A stretch of DNA of 5,937 nucleotides from an uncultured Chloroflexota bacterium (lineage in GTDB: Bacteria > Chloroflexota > Anaerolineae > Aggregatilineales > Phototrophicaceae). Both the position numbers and the translations under genes were made by a program. Shown piece after piece: positions 1-5,937 of the stretch. Every line of letters begins with the position of its first letter. The first letter of the stretch is position 1. Location: assembly GCA_937864975.1 (NCBI GenBank), contig CALMDI010000054.1, forward strand, positions 1 through 5,937. Reading direction: 5' to 3'. The notes under the pieces are model-generated. The model did not search any database, was not told the origin of the DNA, and was given only the letters and a program-made list of their open reading frames with translations.

Positions 1-1428
1 GACAAACAGGAGTATTACCGGCAACTGCTGCGTCTGGTGTATCGGTTGTTGTTTTTGTTTGTTGCAGAAGACCGGGAATTATTGCTTTCGCCCACTGCTA
101 ATGAACAGATGCGCCAGCGGTACACGCGCTTTTATTCTGTTTCTCGCTTGCGCAAGCTGGCAGAACGGCGCATTGGCACACGTCACAGCGATCTGTATTA
201 CGGCTTGCGGTTGGTGATGCAAAAGCTGGGGAATGGCGGATGCAACGAACTCGGCTTGCCTGCGCTGGGCAGCTTCTTGTTCTCGAACGAAGCCATCACT
301 GCCCTGAACAATTGCGAAATTGCGAATCACGATTTGCTGGAAGCGATTCGCGCGTTGGCCTTCATCCGCGATGAACACGGCTTGCGCACGGTGGATTATA
401 AAAACCTCCGCTCCGAAGAACTCGGCAGCGTGTATGAAGCTCTGCTTGAACTGCACCCGATTATCAACGCCGAAGCCAGACATTTCAGTCTTGATTCCGC
501 CAGCGGCAATGAACGCAAGACGACGGGCAGCTATTACACGCCGGACAGTCTGGTGCAGTGCCTGTTGGATTCTGCGCTTGATCCGGTCGTTGCGGAAGCA
601 ATGAAGCAACCGGATGCAGAGGCCGCACTGCTACGATTGAAAGTCGTAGACCCTGCCTGCGGTTCTGGTCACTTTCTGATTGCAGCCGCGCATCGGCTCT
701 CGAAGCATTCGGCATCCTCTCGCACCGGAGATGGTGAGCCTGCGCCGGAAGCGATTCGCACGGCGCTTCGTGATGTGATCGGGCATTGCATTTATGGCGT
801 AGACATCAATCCGATGGCGGTCGAACTGTGCAAGGTTTCGCTCTGGATGGAGGCGCTCGAACCCGGCAAGCCGCTCACCTTTTTGGAACATCGCATTCAA
901 TGCGGCAATGCGCTGATTGGCACGACTCCGGCGCTGATGAAACGCGGGATTCCTGACGAAGCGTTCAAGCCTCTGGAGGGCGATGACAGGGCGATCGTGA
1001 AGGGACTTCGTCAGCAAAATCGGCAGGAGCGGGAGGGCCAGCTGAGCTTCGAGGACGTCGAGGTTGACCTCGCCGGCGCGCTTGAGCATCACCCGGTCGC
1101 CGATACGGATATCCTTGATGGCGATATAGTCGAAGTTGTGCAGCGTCGCGTTGCTCACCGTCACGCCGCTGATGAACACGGGTTCCAGCATGGCGTTGGG
1201 CACCACCCGCCCGGTGCGCCCTACATTCACCTGCACGCCGGTCAGCTTCGTCGTCGCCTCGCGCGCGGGAAATTTGTAGGCAATCGCGCCGCGCGGGTCT
1301 TTTCCCACAATCCCCAGTTCATTGGTGGCGCGCAGGTTATTGACCTTGATCACGACCCCGTCGATTTCGAAATCCAGCGCGTCTCTGCGGGATTCCCACG
1401 TGGGTATTTGCTGGATAATGTCGTTTAA
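1..1428 (+). CDS. Class I N6-adenine DNA methyltransferase (Eco57I/PglX/DrmMI-like), fragment: 5' end off window, 3' part replaced
   Basis: The frame is open from base 1, and residues 1-25 (DKQEYYRQLLRLVYRLLFLF then VAEDR) match the N-terminal helical region of large Eco57I-type methylases. The gene therefore enters from the left edge, and a GTG at 37 is not a true start. Numbering from base 1, GSYYTP is at residues 176-181, the SAM-binding motif I DPACGSG at 217-223, and YGVDINPMAVELC follows from 265. HRIQCGNALIG and GIPDEAFKPLEGDD come next. Homology appears to end at about GQLSF (near 1050-1062). From there to the stop at 1426-1428 the frame only reads ligA backwards. The catalytic NPPY/W motif IV and target-recognition region are absent. 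The family normally exceeds 1000 residues and methylates adenine in restriction or phage-defence systems (type IIG, BREX, DISARM). Which system cannot be told from this fragment. Sampled GC is about 52%, lower than the rest of the window. As it stands it should not be catalytically active. Confidence 0.85.
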   Translation, partial: DKQEYYRQLLRLVYRLLFLFVAEDRELLLSPTANEQMRQRYTRFYSVSRLRKLAERRIGTRHSDLYYGLRLVMQKLGNGGCNELGLPALGSFLFSNEAITALNNCEIANHDLLEAIRALAFIRDEHGLRTVDYKNLRSEELGSVYEALLELHPIINAEARHFSLDSASGNERKTTGSYYTPDSLVQCLLDSALDPVVAEAMKQPDAEAALLRLKVVDPACGSGHFLIAAAHRLSKHSASSRTGDGEPAPEAIRTALRDVIGHCIYGVDINPMAVELCKVSLWMEALEPGKPLTFLEHRIQCGNALIGTTPALMKRGIPDEAFKPLEGDDRAIVKGLRQQNRQEREGQLSFEDVEVDLAGALEHHPVADTDILDGDIVEVVQRRVAHRHAADEHGFQHGVGHHPPGAPYIHLHAGQLRRRLARGKFVGNRAARVFSHNPQFIGGAQVIDLDHDPVDFEIQRVSAGFPRGYLLDNVV

Positions 1429-2235
1429 CGTGGGATAATATGTCGAGCCGGGCGCGACCAGGAAGCCCATATCCCGCAGAAATTCCAGCAAATCCCACTG
1501 TTTATCCAGCGTTATCCCAACACTGTCCACAATTCCATAAATATAGGCGGTGAGCGAGCGGCTCCGGGTGATGCGGGAATCCTTCTGCTTCAGCGAGCCA
1601 GATGCCGCGTTGCGCGCGTTGATAAACGGCGGCAGTTCCTGTTCAATCTGCTTGGCGTTGAGCGCCTCGAAAGCCCGCTTGAGGAACAGAATTTCACCGC
1701 GCACGACCAACCGTTCCGGCGCGCGTCCCTTATCGGGATTCTGTGGGATTCGCAGTGGGACGCTGGGGATGGTGCGGATATTCGTGGTCACGTCGTCGCC
1801 GAGCGTGCCGTTGCCGCGTGTCGCCGCCTGCGTCAGCACGCCGTTTTCATAGCGAAGCACGACCGTCAATCCGTCGAGCTTGGGTTCCAGCGTGTAGTCC
1901 AGCACCGTCCCCGCCGGCAGCAGGCGCAGATTTCGCTCCTCCCACGCCTGCAAATCTTCCGTGGTATAGCCGTTGCTCAGGCTCAGGATGGGCGCGGGAT
2001 GCGCGACTTTCGCAAATTCGGGCGACAGATCGCTGCCCGCGCGCTGTGTTGGCGAATCCGGCGTAATGAGTTCAGGATGCTCGGCTTCAATCGCGCGAAG
2101 CTCGTTGTACAGCACGTCGAACTCGGCGTCGCTGATGAGCGGCGCGCTGAGGACGTGATAGTGATAAAGATGTTTGTGCAGCTCGTCGCGCAGGGACGCC
2201 GCGCGCTGTGCAAGCTCGGCGTTATCGGTCGTCAT
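631..2235 (-). CDS. ligA: NAD+-dependent DNA ligase LigA, C-terminally truncated (genuine part 1066-2235)
   Basis: LigA seals nicks in duplex DNA using NAD+. The genuine part is the first 390 residues. The NAD-binding Ia domain comes first (YHYHVLSAPLISDAEFD, residues 24-40). The nucleotidyltransferase domain follows, with KLDG at 119-122 (K119 the adenylated lysine), ATRGNGTLGDDVT at 138-150, DFEIDGVVIKVN at 288-299 and AIAYKFPA at 317-324. The start of the OB fold is IGDRVMLKRAGEV, ending at 390. After that the frame reads the methyltransferase backwards until a stop at 631. Full-length LigA is about 670 residues, so most of the OB fold's end, the Cys4 zinc finger, the helix-hairpin-helix domain and the BRCT domain are missing. 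It could self-adenylate at best and should not seal nicks. The ATG at 2235 is supported by AGAGGAG nine bases upstream. It is the last gene of the minus-strand operon, 35 bases after the SH3 gene. Confidence 0.9.
   Translation of the reverse strand: MTTDNAELAQRAASLRDELHKHLYHYHVLSAPLISDAEFDVLYNELRAIEAEHPELITPDSPTQRAGSDLSPEFAKVAHPAPILSLSNGYTTEDLQAWEERNLRLLPAGTVLDYTLEPKLDGLTVVLRYENGVLTQAATRGNGTLGDDVTTNIRTIPSVPLRIPQNPDKGRAPERLVVRGEILFLKRAFEALNAKQIEQELPPFINARNAASGSLKQKDSRITRSRSLTAYIYGIVDSVGITLDKQWDLLEFLRDMGFLVAPGSTYYPTLNDIIQQIPTWESRRDALDFEIDGVVIKVNNLRATNELGIVGKDPRGAIAYKFPAREATTKLTGVQVNVGRTGRVVPNAMLEPVFISGVTVSNATLHNFDYIAIKDIRIGDRVMLKRAGEVNLDVLEAQLALPLLPILLTKSLHDRPVIALQRLERFVRNPAFHQRRSRANQRIAALNAMFQKGERLAGFERLHPERNLAQFDRHRIDVYAINAMPDHITKRRANRFRRRLTISGARGCRMLREPMRGCNQKVTRTAGRVYDFQS
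1050..1072. other. Junction between truncated methyltransferase and truncated ligA
   Basis: To the left, the + strand encodes methyltransferase through about GQLSF (codons ending at 1050). To the right, the - strand encodes LigA down to KRAGEV, whose valine codon is at 1066-1068. The next LigA residues should be I-P as in most ligases, but the frame gives N-L-D. The switch therefore lies between about 1050 and 1066. Both genes are cut in the middle of conserved domains, and both frames stay open by chance into the other gene. The sequence cannot say whether this is an in vivo recombination point or an assembly join. Confidence 0.8.
1059..1072. repeat. Imperfect palindrome at the junction
   Basis: CGAGGT-TG-ACCTCG has two 6-base arms around a 2-base centre. 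The right half belongs to the ligA coding sequence and the left half falls at or next to the breakpoint. It may be the chance product of the join, a site of microhomology or template switching, or meaningless. It is too short for a recognisable attachment site and no flanking direct repeat was seen. Confidence 0.4.
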
Positions 2236-2244
2236 GCGTGAGGA

Positions 2245-2251
2245 CTCCTCT
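2245..2251 (-). promoter_or_regulatory. Ribosome binding site of ligA
   Basis: AGAGGAG on the minus strand, nine bases before the ligA ATG, is a strong Shine-Dalgarno match. It lies in the 35-base gap after the SH3 gene. It fixes the LigA start, which agrees with the usual N-terminal length of the family. No terminator hairpin or promoter was recognised in the gap, so ligA probably depends on upstream transcription. Confidence 0.75.
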
Positions 2252-2270
2252 TTGGGGTTTGGCTCAAGCG

Positions 2271-3095
2271 TTATTGCGGCACCGACGCGACTTCCAGCAC
2301 GTCCTGCTCGCCGTCATTCTCCACTGCCCAGCCGATGCGCTCGGTATTATCGCTGGCTCGCAGCCGCCACCAGGTCAGGTTATCGATGCTTTCGGGTCCA
2401 TCGATAATCAGAAACGTGTCGCCTTCCTGAGCCACAAACAAACGCTCGTTGGTCGTTCCCGCCGCTTCCCGCACGCTGAGTCCGGTCGTGCCCACGTTGA
2501 CGACACGCACGGTGCTCCCAATATTGATGCGCGTTGGCGTTGGGCTGACCGGAATCGTCGGCAGAAGCGGACCTTCCAGCGCGAACGTGGGCAGCGGACC
2601 GGACGCATTGCTGCCCAGATCGAGCGTCGGCAGGGCCGCGGCGTCGGCTCCGGCAGCGGGGGTGTCAGATGGAACCGCGGTGATGATGACCACGCGCGGC
2701 TCGCCGCCCGGCGCGGCATTGCCGCCCAGATAGACTACCAGAAACACGATGAGCGCGGCGATGGCGAACACCGCCACCAGCATCAGCATGACCGACCACG
2801 CGGGTAAATAGAGTCCGCTGTCGCCACGGGTTCGGACGCGGCGGCGCGACCGACGCTCGGCGGCGATCATCGCTTCGTCGTCGGACACGACGAGCGGGCG
2901 CGCCTCGTCATTCTTGCGCTTGTCGCGCCGCCTGCGCGTGTTCGTGGCGCGAACGTGCCCGCGGCTGCCGGACGGTGGCGCAGGCGCAGGTGGCAAATGT
3001 GGCTGCGGGCTGTATGGCTGCGTCGGCGTGGGATTTGGCTGCGTGCTGTCCAGATCCATCGGGTCGTCGTCGGGACGATAGGGCGGTCTTACCAT
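2271..3095 (-). CDS. Single-pass membrane protein with extracytoplasmic SH3-like (SH3b) domain
   Basis: This is a 274-residue protein with four visible parts. Residues 1-45 are rich in proline, threonine and glutamine. Residues 46-92 are strongly basic (RRRRDKRK, RRSRRRVR). One hydrophobic span lies at about 97-123 (YLPAWSVMLMLVAVFAIAAL onward). A Pro/Thr/Ala linker runs from 124 to 188. About 190-270 is an SH3b-type domain, with GSTVRVVNVGTTGLSVREAA and then GDTFLIIDGP, WWRLRA and GWAV. The basic stretch before the span predicts the N-terminus inside and the SH3 domain outside. Bacterial SH3b domains often bind cell-wall peptides or other surface ligands, but the ligand here is unknown. Such SH3/linker membrane proteins are common in Chloroflexota. 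The gene starts three bases after the polX stop, with GAGGA nine bases before the ATG, so it is probably translationally coupled. Met13 is a weaker alternative start. The exact function is not recognised. Confidence 0.8.
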   Translation of the reverse strand: MVRPPYRPDDDPMDLDSTQPNPTPTQPYSPQPHLPPAPAPPSGSRGHVRATNTRRRRDKRKNDEARPLVVSDDEAMIAAERRSRRRVRTRGDSGLYLPAWSVMLMLVAVFAIAALIVFLVVYLGGNAAPGGEPRVVIITAVPSDTPAAGADAAALPTLDLGSNASGPLPTFALEGPLLPTIPVSPTPTRINIGSTVRVVNVGTTGLSVREAAGTTNERLFVAQEGDTFLIIDGPESIDNLTWWRLRASDNTERIGWAVENDGEQDVLEVASVPQ

Positions 3096-3098
3096 CGC

Positions 3099-4838
3099 TC
3101 AGCGTCCTCGCTTCTGCGCCCATTCCAGGAAGCGCTCCAGCGACCACGTGTTGATGACGGACGCCGGTTCGACCCACCCGCGGCGCGCGGTGAGAATGCC
3201 GTAATGCAGCAAGTCCATCTCGCCGGCGCGGTGCGCGTCGGTGTTGATCGACAGCGGAATCCCCATCTCGACGGCGCGGCGGGCGTACTGGGCTTCCAGG
3301 TCGAGACGGTGCGGGTTGGCGTTGATTTCGAGCGCGATGCCGGATGCTTTCGCCGCCTGAAACACCGCGTCCATGTCCAGGTCAGCCGGTTCGCGGTTGG
3401 GGATCAACTGCCCGCGTGGGTGCCCGATCAGATCGACGTGTGGGTTATTGATCGCGTTCAGAATTCGCATCGTCACCTGCTCGCGCGGCTGGCGCAGCCC
3501 GGTATGCAGCGACGCGATCACGAAATCCAGCTTTTCCAGCACCTCGTCGGGGTAATCCAGCGTGCCGTCGGCGGTGATCTCCATTTCCGTGCCGTGAAAG
3601 ACACGGATTTTTCCTCCCATCTCGCGGTCAACCTGCCGAATTTCCTGCTGATGCGCCAGCAGCCGCTCAATCGACAAGCCATTGGTGATGCCGAGACTGC
3701 GCGAATGGTCGGTGATGACGATGAATTTGCGCCCGCGCGCCAGCGCCGCGTTTGCCATCTCGCGGATGCTCAGCGTGCCGTCGCTCCACGTCGTGTGCAT
3801 GTGCAGGTCGGCGTGCATGTCGTCGAGCGTAATGAGATCGGGCAGGCGGTTTTCCAGCGCGGCTTCGATCTCGCCCCAGTCCTCGCGGATTTCCGGTGGA
3901 ATGTAGGGCATTCCGACCAGCGCGAACACTTCTTCTTCTGTGGCTACCAGAACTTCCTCGCCGGTGTCGACTCGCTTGAAACCGCGCTCGCTCAGGCTCA
4001 GTCCTTTTTCCAGCGCCAGCTCTCGGAAATGAATGTTGTGCGCCTGGCTGCCCGTGAAGTGATGCAGCGCCGCGCCCCAGCGATCCGGCGGAATAATCAG
4101 CAGGTCAACCTGCTTGCCGTTCAGTAGTTCGACGGATGTTTTTTCGGGACCCGTCCACAGGACGCGCGCCACGTTTGCCAGCGAGCCGAGGCGTTCGATA
4201 ATCGGCTGCGGGTCGTCACTGGCAACCAGCAGGTCAATGTCGCCAATGGTCGGGCGCGCGCGGCGCAAGCTGCCCGCCACCGAGCCGTTCACCGCCTGCG
4301 GCATCTCCATCAACAGATCGAGGAGCGACTGCGCGATGGGCAGCGCCACGCCGAGCGGCGTGCGTCCCTCGGTTTTCAGCTTCTCAAGCTGCTCGATGCC
4401 TTCGAGAATACGCTGCTCGGTTTTCGCGCCCATACCGCTCATCGCGCGCAGCTTGCCTGCCTCCGCTGCTTCTTTCAACTGCCCCAGGTCGGCAATGCCC
4501 AGTTCTTTCCACAGGCGGAGGGCGCGCTTGGGACCGACGCCGCTGACGTGCAGAATCTCGGTCAAGCCGGGTGGGATTTCGGCTTTCAGATTTTCGTACA
4601 TCTGAAGCGTTCCGGTCGCCAGCATTTCCTGAATCTTTTCTTCCAGCGTCTTGCCAATGCTGGGGATCGTTTTGAGTTCGCCCACCTCCGCCATCGCGCT
4701 CAGGCTGCGCGGCGTCTCCCGAATCGCGTCCGCGGCGTGACGGTAGGATAGAACGCGGTGAACGATCTCGCCCTTGAGTTCCAGCATGTCCGCGACGCTG
4801 TCGAAAATGTTGGCAATTTCACGATTGGAGAGGGTCAC
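3099..4838 (-). CDS. polX: DNA polymerase X family protein with C-terminal PHP domain (DNA polymerase/3'-5' exonuclease PolX)
   Basis: The protein has 579 residues, the usual length for bacterial PolX (about 570). PolX fills short gaps in base-excision repair, and its PHP domain trims or processes 3' ends. Residues 1-90 form the 8-kDa-like domain (NREIANIFDSVADMLELKGE) with a helix-hairpin-helix at IPSIGKTLEEKI (58-69). A second hairpin is at VSGVGPKRALRLW (98-110). The polymerase palm has GSLRR (189-193) and GDIDLLV with D200 and D202, plus a third aspartate in KQVDLLI (D245). The PHP domain starts at about 341. Its metal ligands look complete: H346, H348, D353 (HTTWSDG), H378 (TDHS), E418 (GTEME), H445, H473 and D534/H536 (NTDAH). 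The GTG start at 4838 is supported by GAAGGA eight bases upstream and by the family's usual N-terminus. The gene overlaps the upstream Uma2 gene by 20 bases and the SH3 gene follows three bases after its stop. Confidence 0.95.
   Translation of the reverse strand: MTLSNREIANIFDSVADMLELKGEIVHRVLSYRHAADAIRETPRSLSAMAEVGELKTIPSIGKTLEEKIQEMLATGTLQMYENLKAEIPPGLTEILHVSGVGPKRALRLWKELGIADLGQLKEAAEAGKLRAMSGMGAKTEQRILEGIEQLEKLKTEGRTPLGVALPIAQSLLDLLMEMPQAVNGSVAGSLRRARPTIGDIDLLVASDDPQPIIERLGSLANVARVLWTGPEKTSVELLNGKQVDLLIIPPDRWGAALHHFTGSQAHNIHFRELALEKGLSLSERGFKRVDTGEEVLVATEEEVFALVGMPYIPPEIREDWGEIEAALENRLPDLITLDDMHADLHMHTTWSDGTLSIREMANAALARGRKFIVITDHSRSLGITNGLSIERLLAHQQEIRQVDREMGGKIRVFHGTEMEITADGTLDYPDEVLEKLDFVIASLHTGLRQPREQVTMRILNAINNPHVDLIGHPRGQLIPNREPADLDMDAVFQAAKASGIALEINANPHRLDLEAQYARRAVEMGIPLSINTDAHRAGEMDLLHYGILTARRGWVEPASVINTWSLERFLEWAQKRGR
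3105..3109 (-). promoter_or_regulatory. Ribosome binding site of the SH3-domain gene
   Basis: GAGGA lies nine bases before the ATG at 3095 and inside the last codons of polX. Ribosomes finishing polX would sit on this site, which favours coupled translation of the two genes. Confidence 0.6.
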
Positions 4839-5445
4839 GTGTTACGTCCTTCACTGGCGCGAAGATCGCGCTTACCGGAAGTTCCAACGTTGGGAACAGA
4901 TCGGCGGTATCCAGATTTTCGGACAGAGAGTACGTCCGCGAATCCGCGCTCGTGTGATATACGTCCACACGCTGCGCTGCCGGGTACATAACCCACAATA
5001 ACCGAGTGCCGTTTGCCAAGTAGCTTGCCGCCTTGCGCCGGACATAATCCTCGCTATCCCACTCAGTCACGATCTCGACGGCGAAATCCGGCGGGAAGGG
5101 CAGGTACTCGCCCAACGTGCATCGGATGGCGTTCTCCGGCGTCAGGAAGGCGAAGTCGCATTCGCGTAATTCCGGCGGGTCTTGCGTCATGAAGAATCCC
5201 ACCCCATTGGGCAGCGGCACGCCAAGCCGGTGATCCAGCACGTGTTTTCCCACAAGATAACCAACACGCAGGGCGAGCATTTGCTGCGCTGGCGTTTTCG
5301 GCTGTACGTCCACCTCGCCATTTTCGAGTGTGGTCTCCGGCGCGCGCGGCACGGCGCAGCCATCGACATATTCGTAGCGCTTGCCGCTGTAGCGCGCGTC
5401 GAATTCCTCGAACGTCATCGGGTAAGCGGCAGGTCGAGCCATCAC
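4819..5445 (-). CDS. Uma2 family putative nuclease (PD-(D/E)XK fold), complete copy
   Basis: Uma2 (DUF820) proteins have a restriction-endonuclease-like fold and are multiplied in Cyanobacteria and Chloroflexota, but their cellular role is largely unknown. In this 208-residue copy the family opening MTFEEF is at 10-15 and YEYVDG at 24-29. The candidate active site is D97 in ECDFAFL, E124 in PPDFAVEIV and K138 in VRRKAASYLANG, so the D-E-K set looks intact. The C-terminus has the usual VDVYH and FPTLELPVSAIF motifs. The GTG at 5445 overlaps the upstream stop as GTGA, and an ATG three bases later (TGATG) is equally possible. Neither has a strong Shine-Dalgarno site, which suggests re-initiation after the preceding Uma2 gene. 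The 3' end overlaps polX by 20 bases. DNA cleavage is inferred from the fold only. Confidence 0.85.
   Translation of the reverse strand: MMARPAAYPMTFEEFDARYSGKRYEYVDGCAVPRAPETTLENGEVDVQPKTPAQQMLALRVGYLVGKHVLDHRLGVPLPNGVGFFMTQDPPELRECDFAFLTPENAIRCTLGEYLPFPPDFAVEIVTEWDSEDYVRRKAASYLANGTRLLWVMYPAAQRVDVYHTSADSRTYSLSENLDTADLFPTLELPVSAIFAPVKDVTRDPLQS
4847..4852 (-). promoter_or_regulatory. Ribosome binding site of polX
   Basis: GAAGGA on the minus strand, eight bases before the GTG at 4838, lies inside the 3' end of the upstream Uma2 gene. It decides in favour of the GTG start for polX. No in-frame ATG near this point gives the expected family N-terminus. Confidence 0.65.
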
Positions 5446-5937
5446 GCTTCGGCGTCCGGCTCGTCGTCCAGCACCGAAAAGATTGCGCTCACGGACACGG
5501 CGAAGCCCGGCAGCACGTCGCCACCATCGAGGGTGTCCATCTCGGTGAGCGTTTGCACCAGATCGTCGGGGCGATACACGTCAAGCTGCCGTGTATCCGG
5601 GAAAGCCAGCACGAGCAGGCGCGTGCCGTTTGCCATGTAGCTGTTCACCTTGCGCCGTATCTCGATTGCCTTGTCCCAATCCGACACCACTTCGACGGCA
5701 AAATCGGGCGCGAATGGAATCCTGCCGAACAACTCATTGACCGACCTGACACGTCCGCGAGCAACGAACGCGACGTCGGCGGCGCGGTGTTCGCGCGGGT
5801 CGTGCCGCATGACGAAATACGTCTCCGCGCCAAACATATAGCCGAGATTGTTTGCATCGACGTGGCTGCCGACGAGCATCGCAAATTTGTGGACGATCAA
5901 TCCGTGAATACCCATTGCAGGCGACACAAAAACCTCT
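5442..5937 (-). CDS. Uma2 family putative nuclease (PD-(D/E)XK fold), 5' end off window
   Basis: The frame stays open to the right edge. The last codons there read E-V-F-V before SPAMGIHGLIVHK, which matches the family segment DGE-(L/V)-x-x-SPA-x-x-H. A GTG at 5927 is therefore internal, and roughly 30-40 N-terminal residues are missing. Numbered from that GTG, the candidate active site is D51 in AADVAFV, E79 in APDFAVEVV and K93 in RRKVNSYMANG. The end VLPGFAVSVSAIF is typical of the family. It is a paralogue of the downstream Uma2 gene: over the 48-residue core starting PFxPDFAVE the two share 27 identical residues by hand alignment. The stop overlaps the next start (GTGA/TGATG), so both are translated from one message. 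The operon promoter must lie beyond the right edge. Confidence 0.85.
   Translation of the reverse strand, partial: EVFVSPAMGIHGLIVHKFAMLVGSHVDANNLGYMFGAETYFVMRHDPREHRAADVAFVARGRVRSVNELFGRIPFAPDFAVEVVSDWDKAIEIRRKVNSYMANGTRLLVLAFPDTRQLDVYRPDDLVQTLTEMDTLDGGDVLPGFAVSVSAIFSVLDDEPDAEA

Noticed and set aside
37..39. GTG as the start of the methyltransferase
   Set aside because: The frame is open upstream to base 1 and the residues there (YYRQLLRLVYRLLF) belong to the family's conserved helix, so the gene begins outside the window.
1040..1080. Insertion sequence or phage attachment site at the join
   Set aside because: No transposase, integrase, tRNA end, long terminal inverted repeat or target-site duplication can be seen. 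Only a 6-base-arm palindrome is present.
1..2235. A natural methyltransferase-ligase fusion protein
   Set aside because: The two genes lie on opposite strands, so no single product can carry both domains. Each frame reads the other gene antisense.
2236..2270. Terminator or promoter between the SH3 gene and ligA
   Set aside because: The 35-base gap holds a good ribosome site but no hairpin with a T-run and no convincing -35/-10 pair.
2208..2807. A + strand frame of 199 codons with a His/Arg-rich end
   Set aside because: Antisense to the SH3 gene and the ligA start. The odd composition is the reverse of codons in the SH3 protein's membrane and linker regions.
2955..4127. A 390-codon open frame on the + strand opposite polX
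   Set aside because: It lies entirely antisense to the well-supported polX and SH3 genes, is Arg/Gln/Val-rich with no recognisable motif, and is explained by GC-rich codon use on the other strand.
5925..5927. GTG as the start of the right-hand Uma2 gene
   Set aside because: The codons upstream continue the conserved Uma2 segment (E-V-F-V-SPA) to the window edge, and starting here would remove the family's N-terminal region.

Overview
The window reads as two pieces of DNA that meet head-on near position 1060. The left piece (about 1-1062, + strand) is an internal fragment of a large N6-adenine DNA methyltransferase of the Eco57I/type IIG/PglX/DrmMI-like class. It enters from beyond the left edge and is cut off before its catalytic NPPY/W motif. 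The right piece (about 1066-5937, - strand) is a tight run of five co-directional genes. In transcription order they are Uma2-family nuclease-like protein (5' end beyond the right edge), a second Uma2-family protein, DNA polymerase X with a PHP domain (polX), a membrane-anchored SH3-domain protein, and NAD+-dependent DNA ligase (ligA). The ligase breaks off inside its OB fold at the junction with the methyltransferase.

The five minus-strand genes overlap or sit 3-35 bases apart, so they look like one operon whose promoter lies outside the window. PolX (gap filling plus a PHP 3'-5' exonuclease/phosphoesterase) and LigA (nick sealing) would make a sensible pair for finishing base-excision-type repair. 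The two Uma2 proteins are paralogous PD-(D/E)XK-fold proteins of poorly known role. The SH3 protein, with one membrane span and an outside SH3-like domain, has no obvious link to repair.

The organism is probably a GC-rich member of Chloroflexota (Anaerolineae-like). This is inferred from the Uma2 multiplicity, the style of the Pro/Thr-rich SH3 membrane protein, and the LigA and PolX sequences. It is an impression and not a search result. In sampled 60-base lines the minus-strand operon is about 65% GC and the methyltransferase part about 52%.

The most notable feature is the junction. Two unrelated, oppositely oriented genes are each truncated at the same point, with a GC step and a small imperfect palindrome there. 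It is either an assembly chimera or a real rearrangement/insertion breakpoint. Because ligA is normally essential, the assembly explanation should be excluded first. I found no RNA genes, CRISPR array, insertion sequence or factor-independent terminator. No gene-free stretch exceeds 35 bases.
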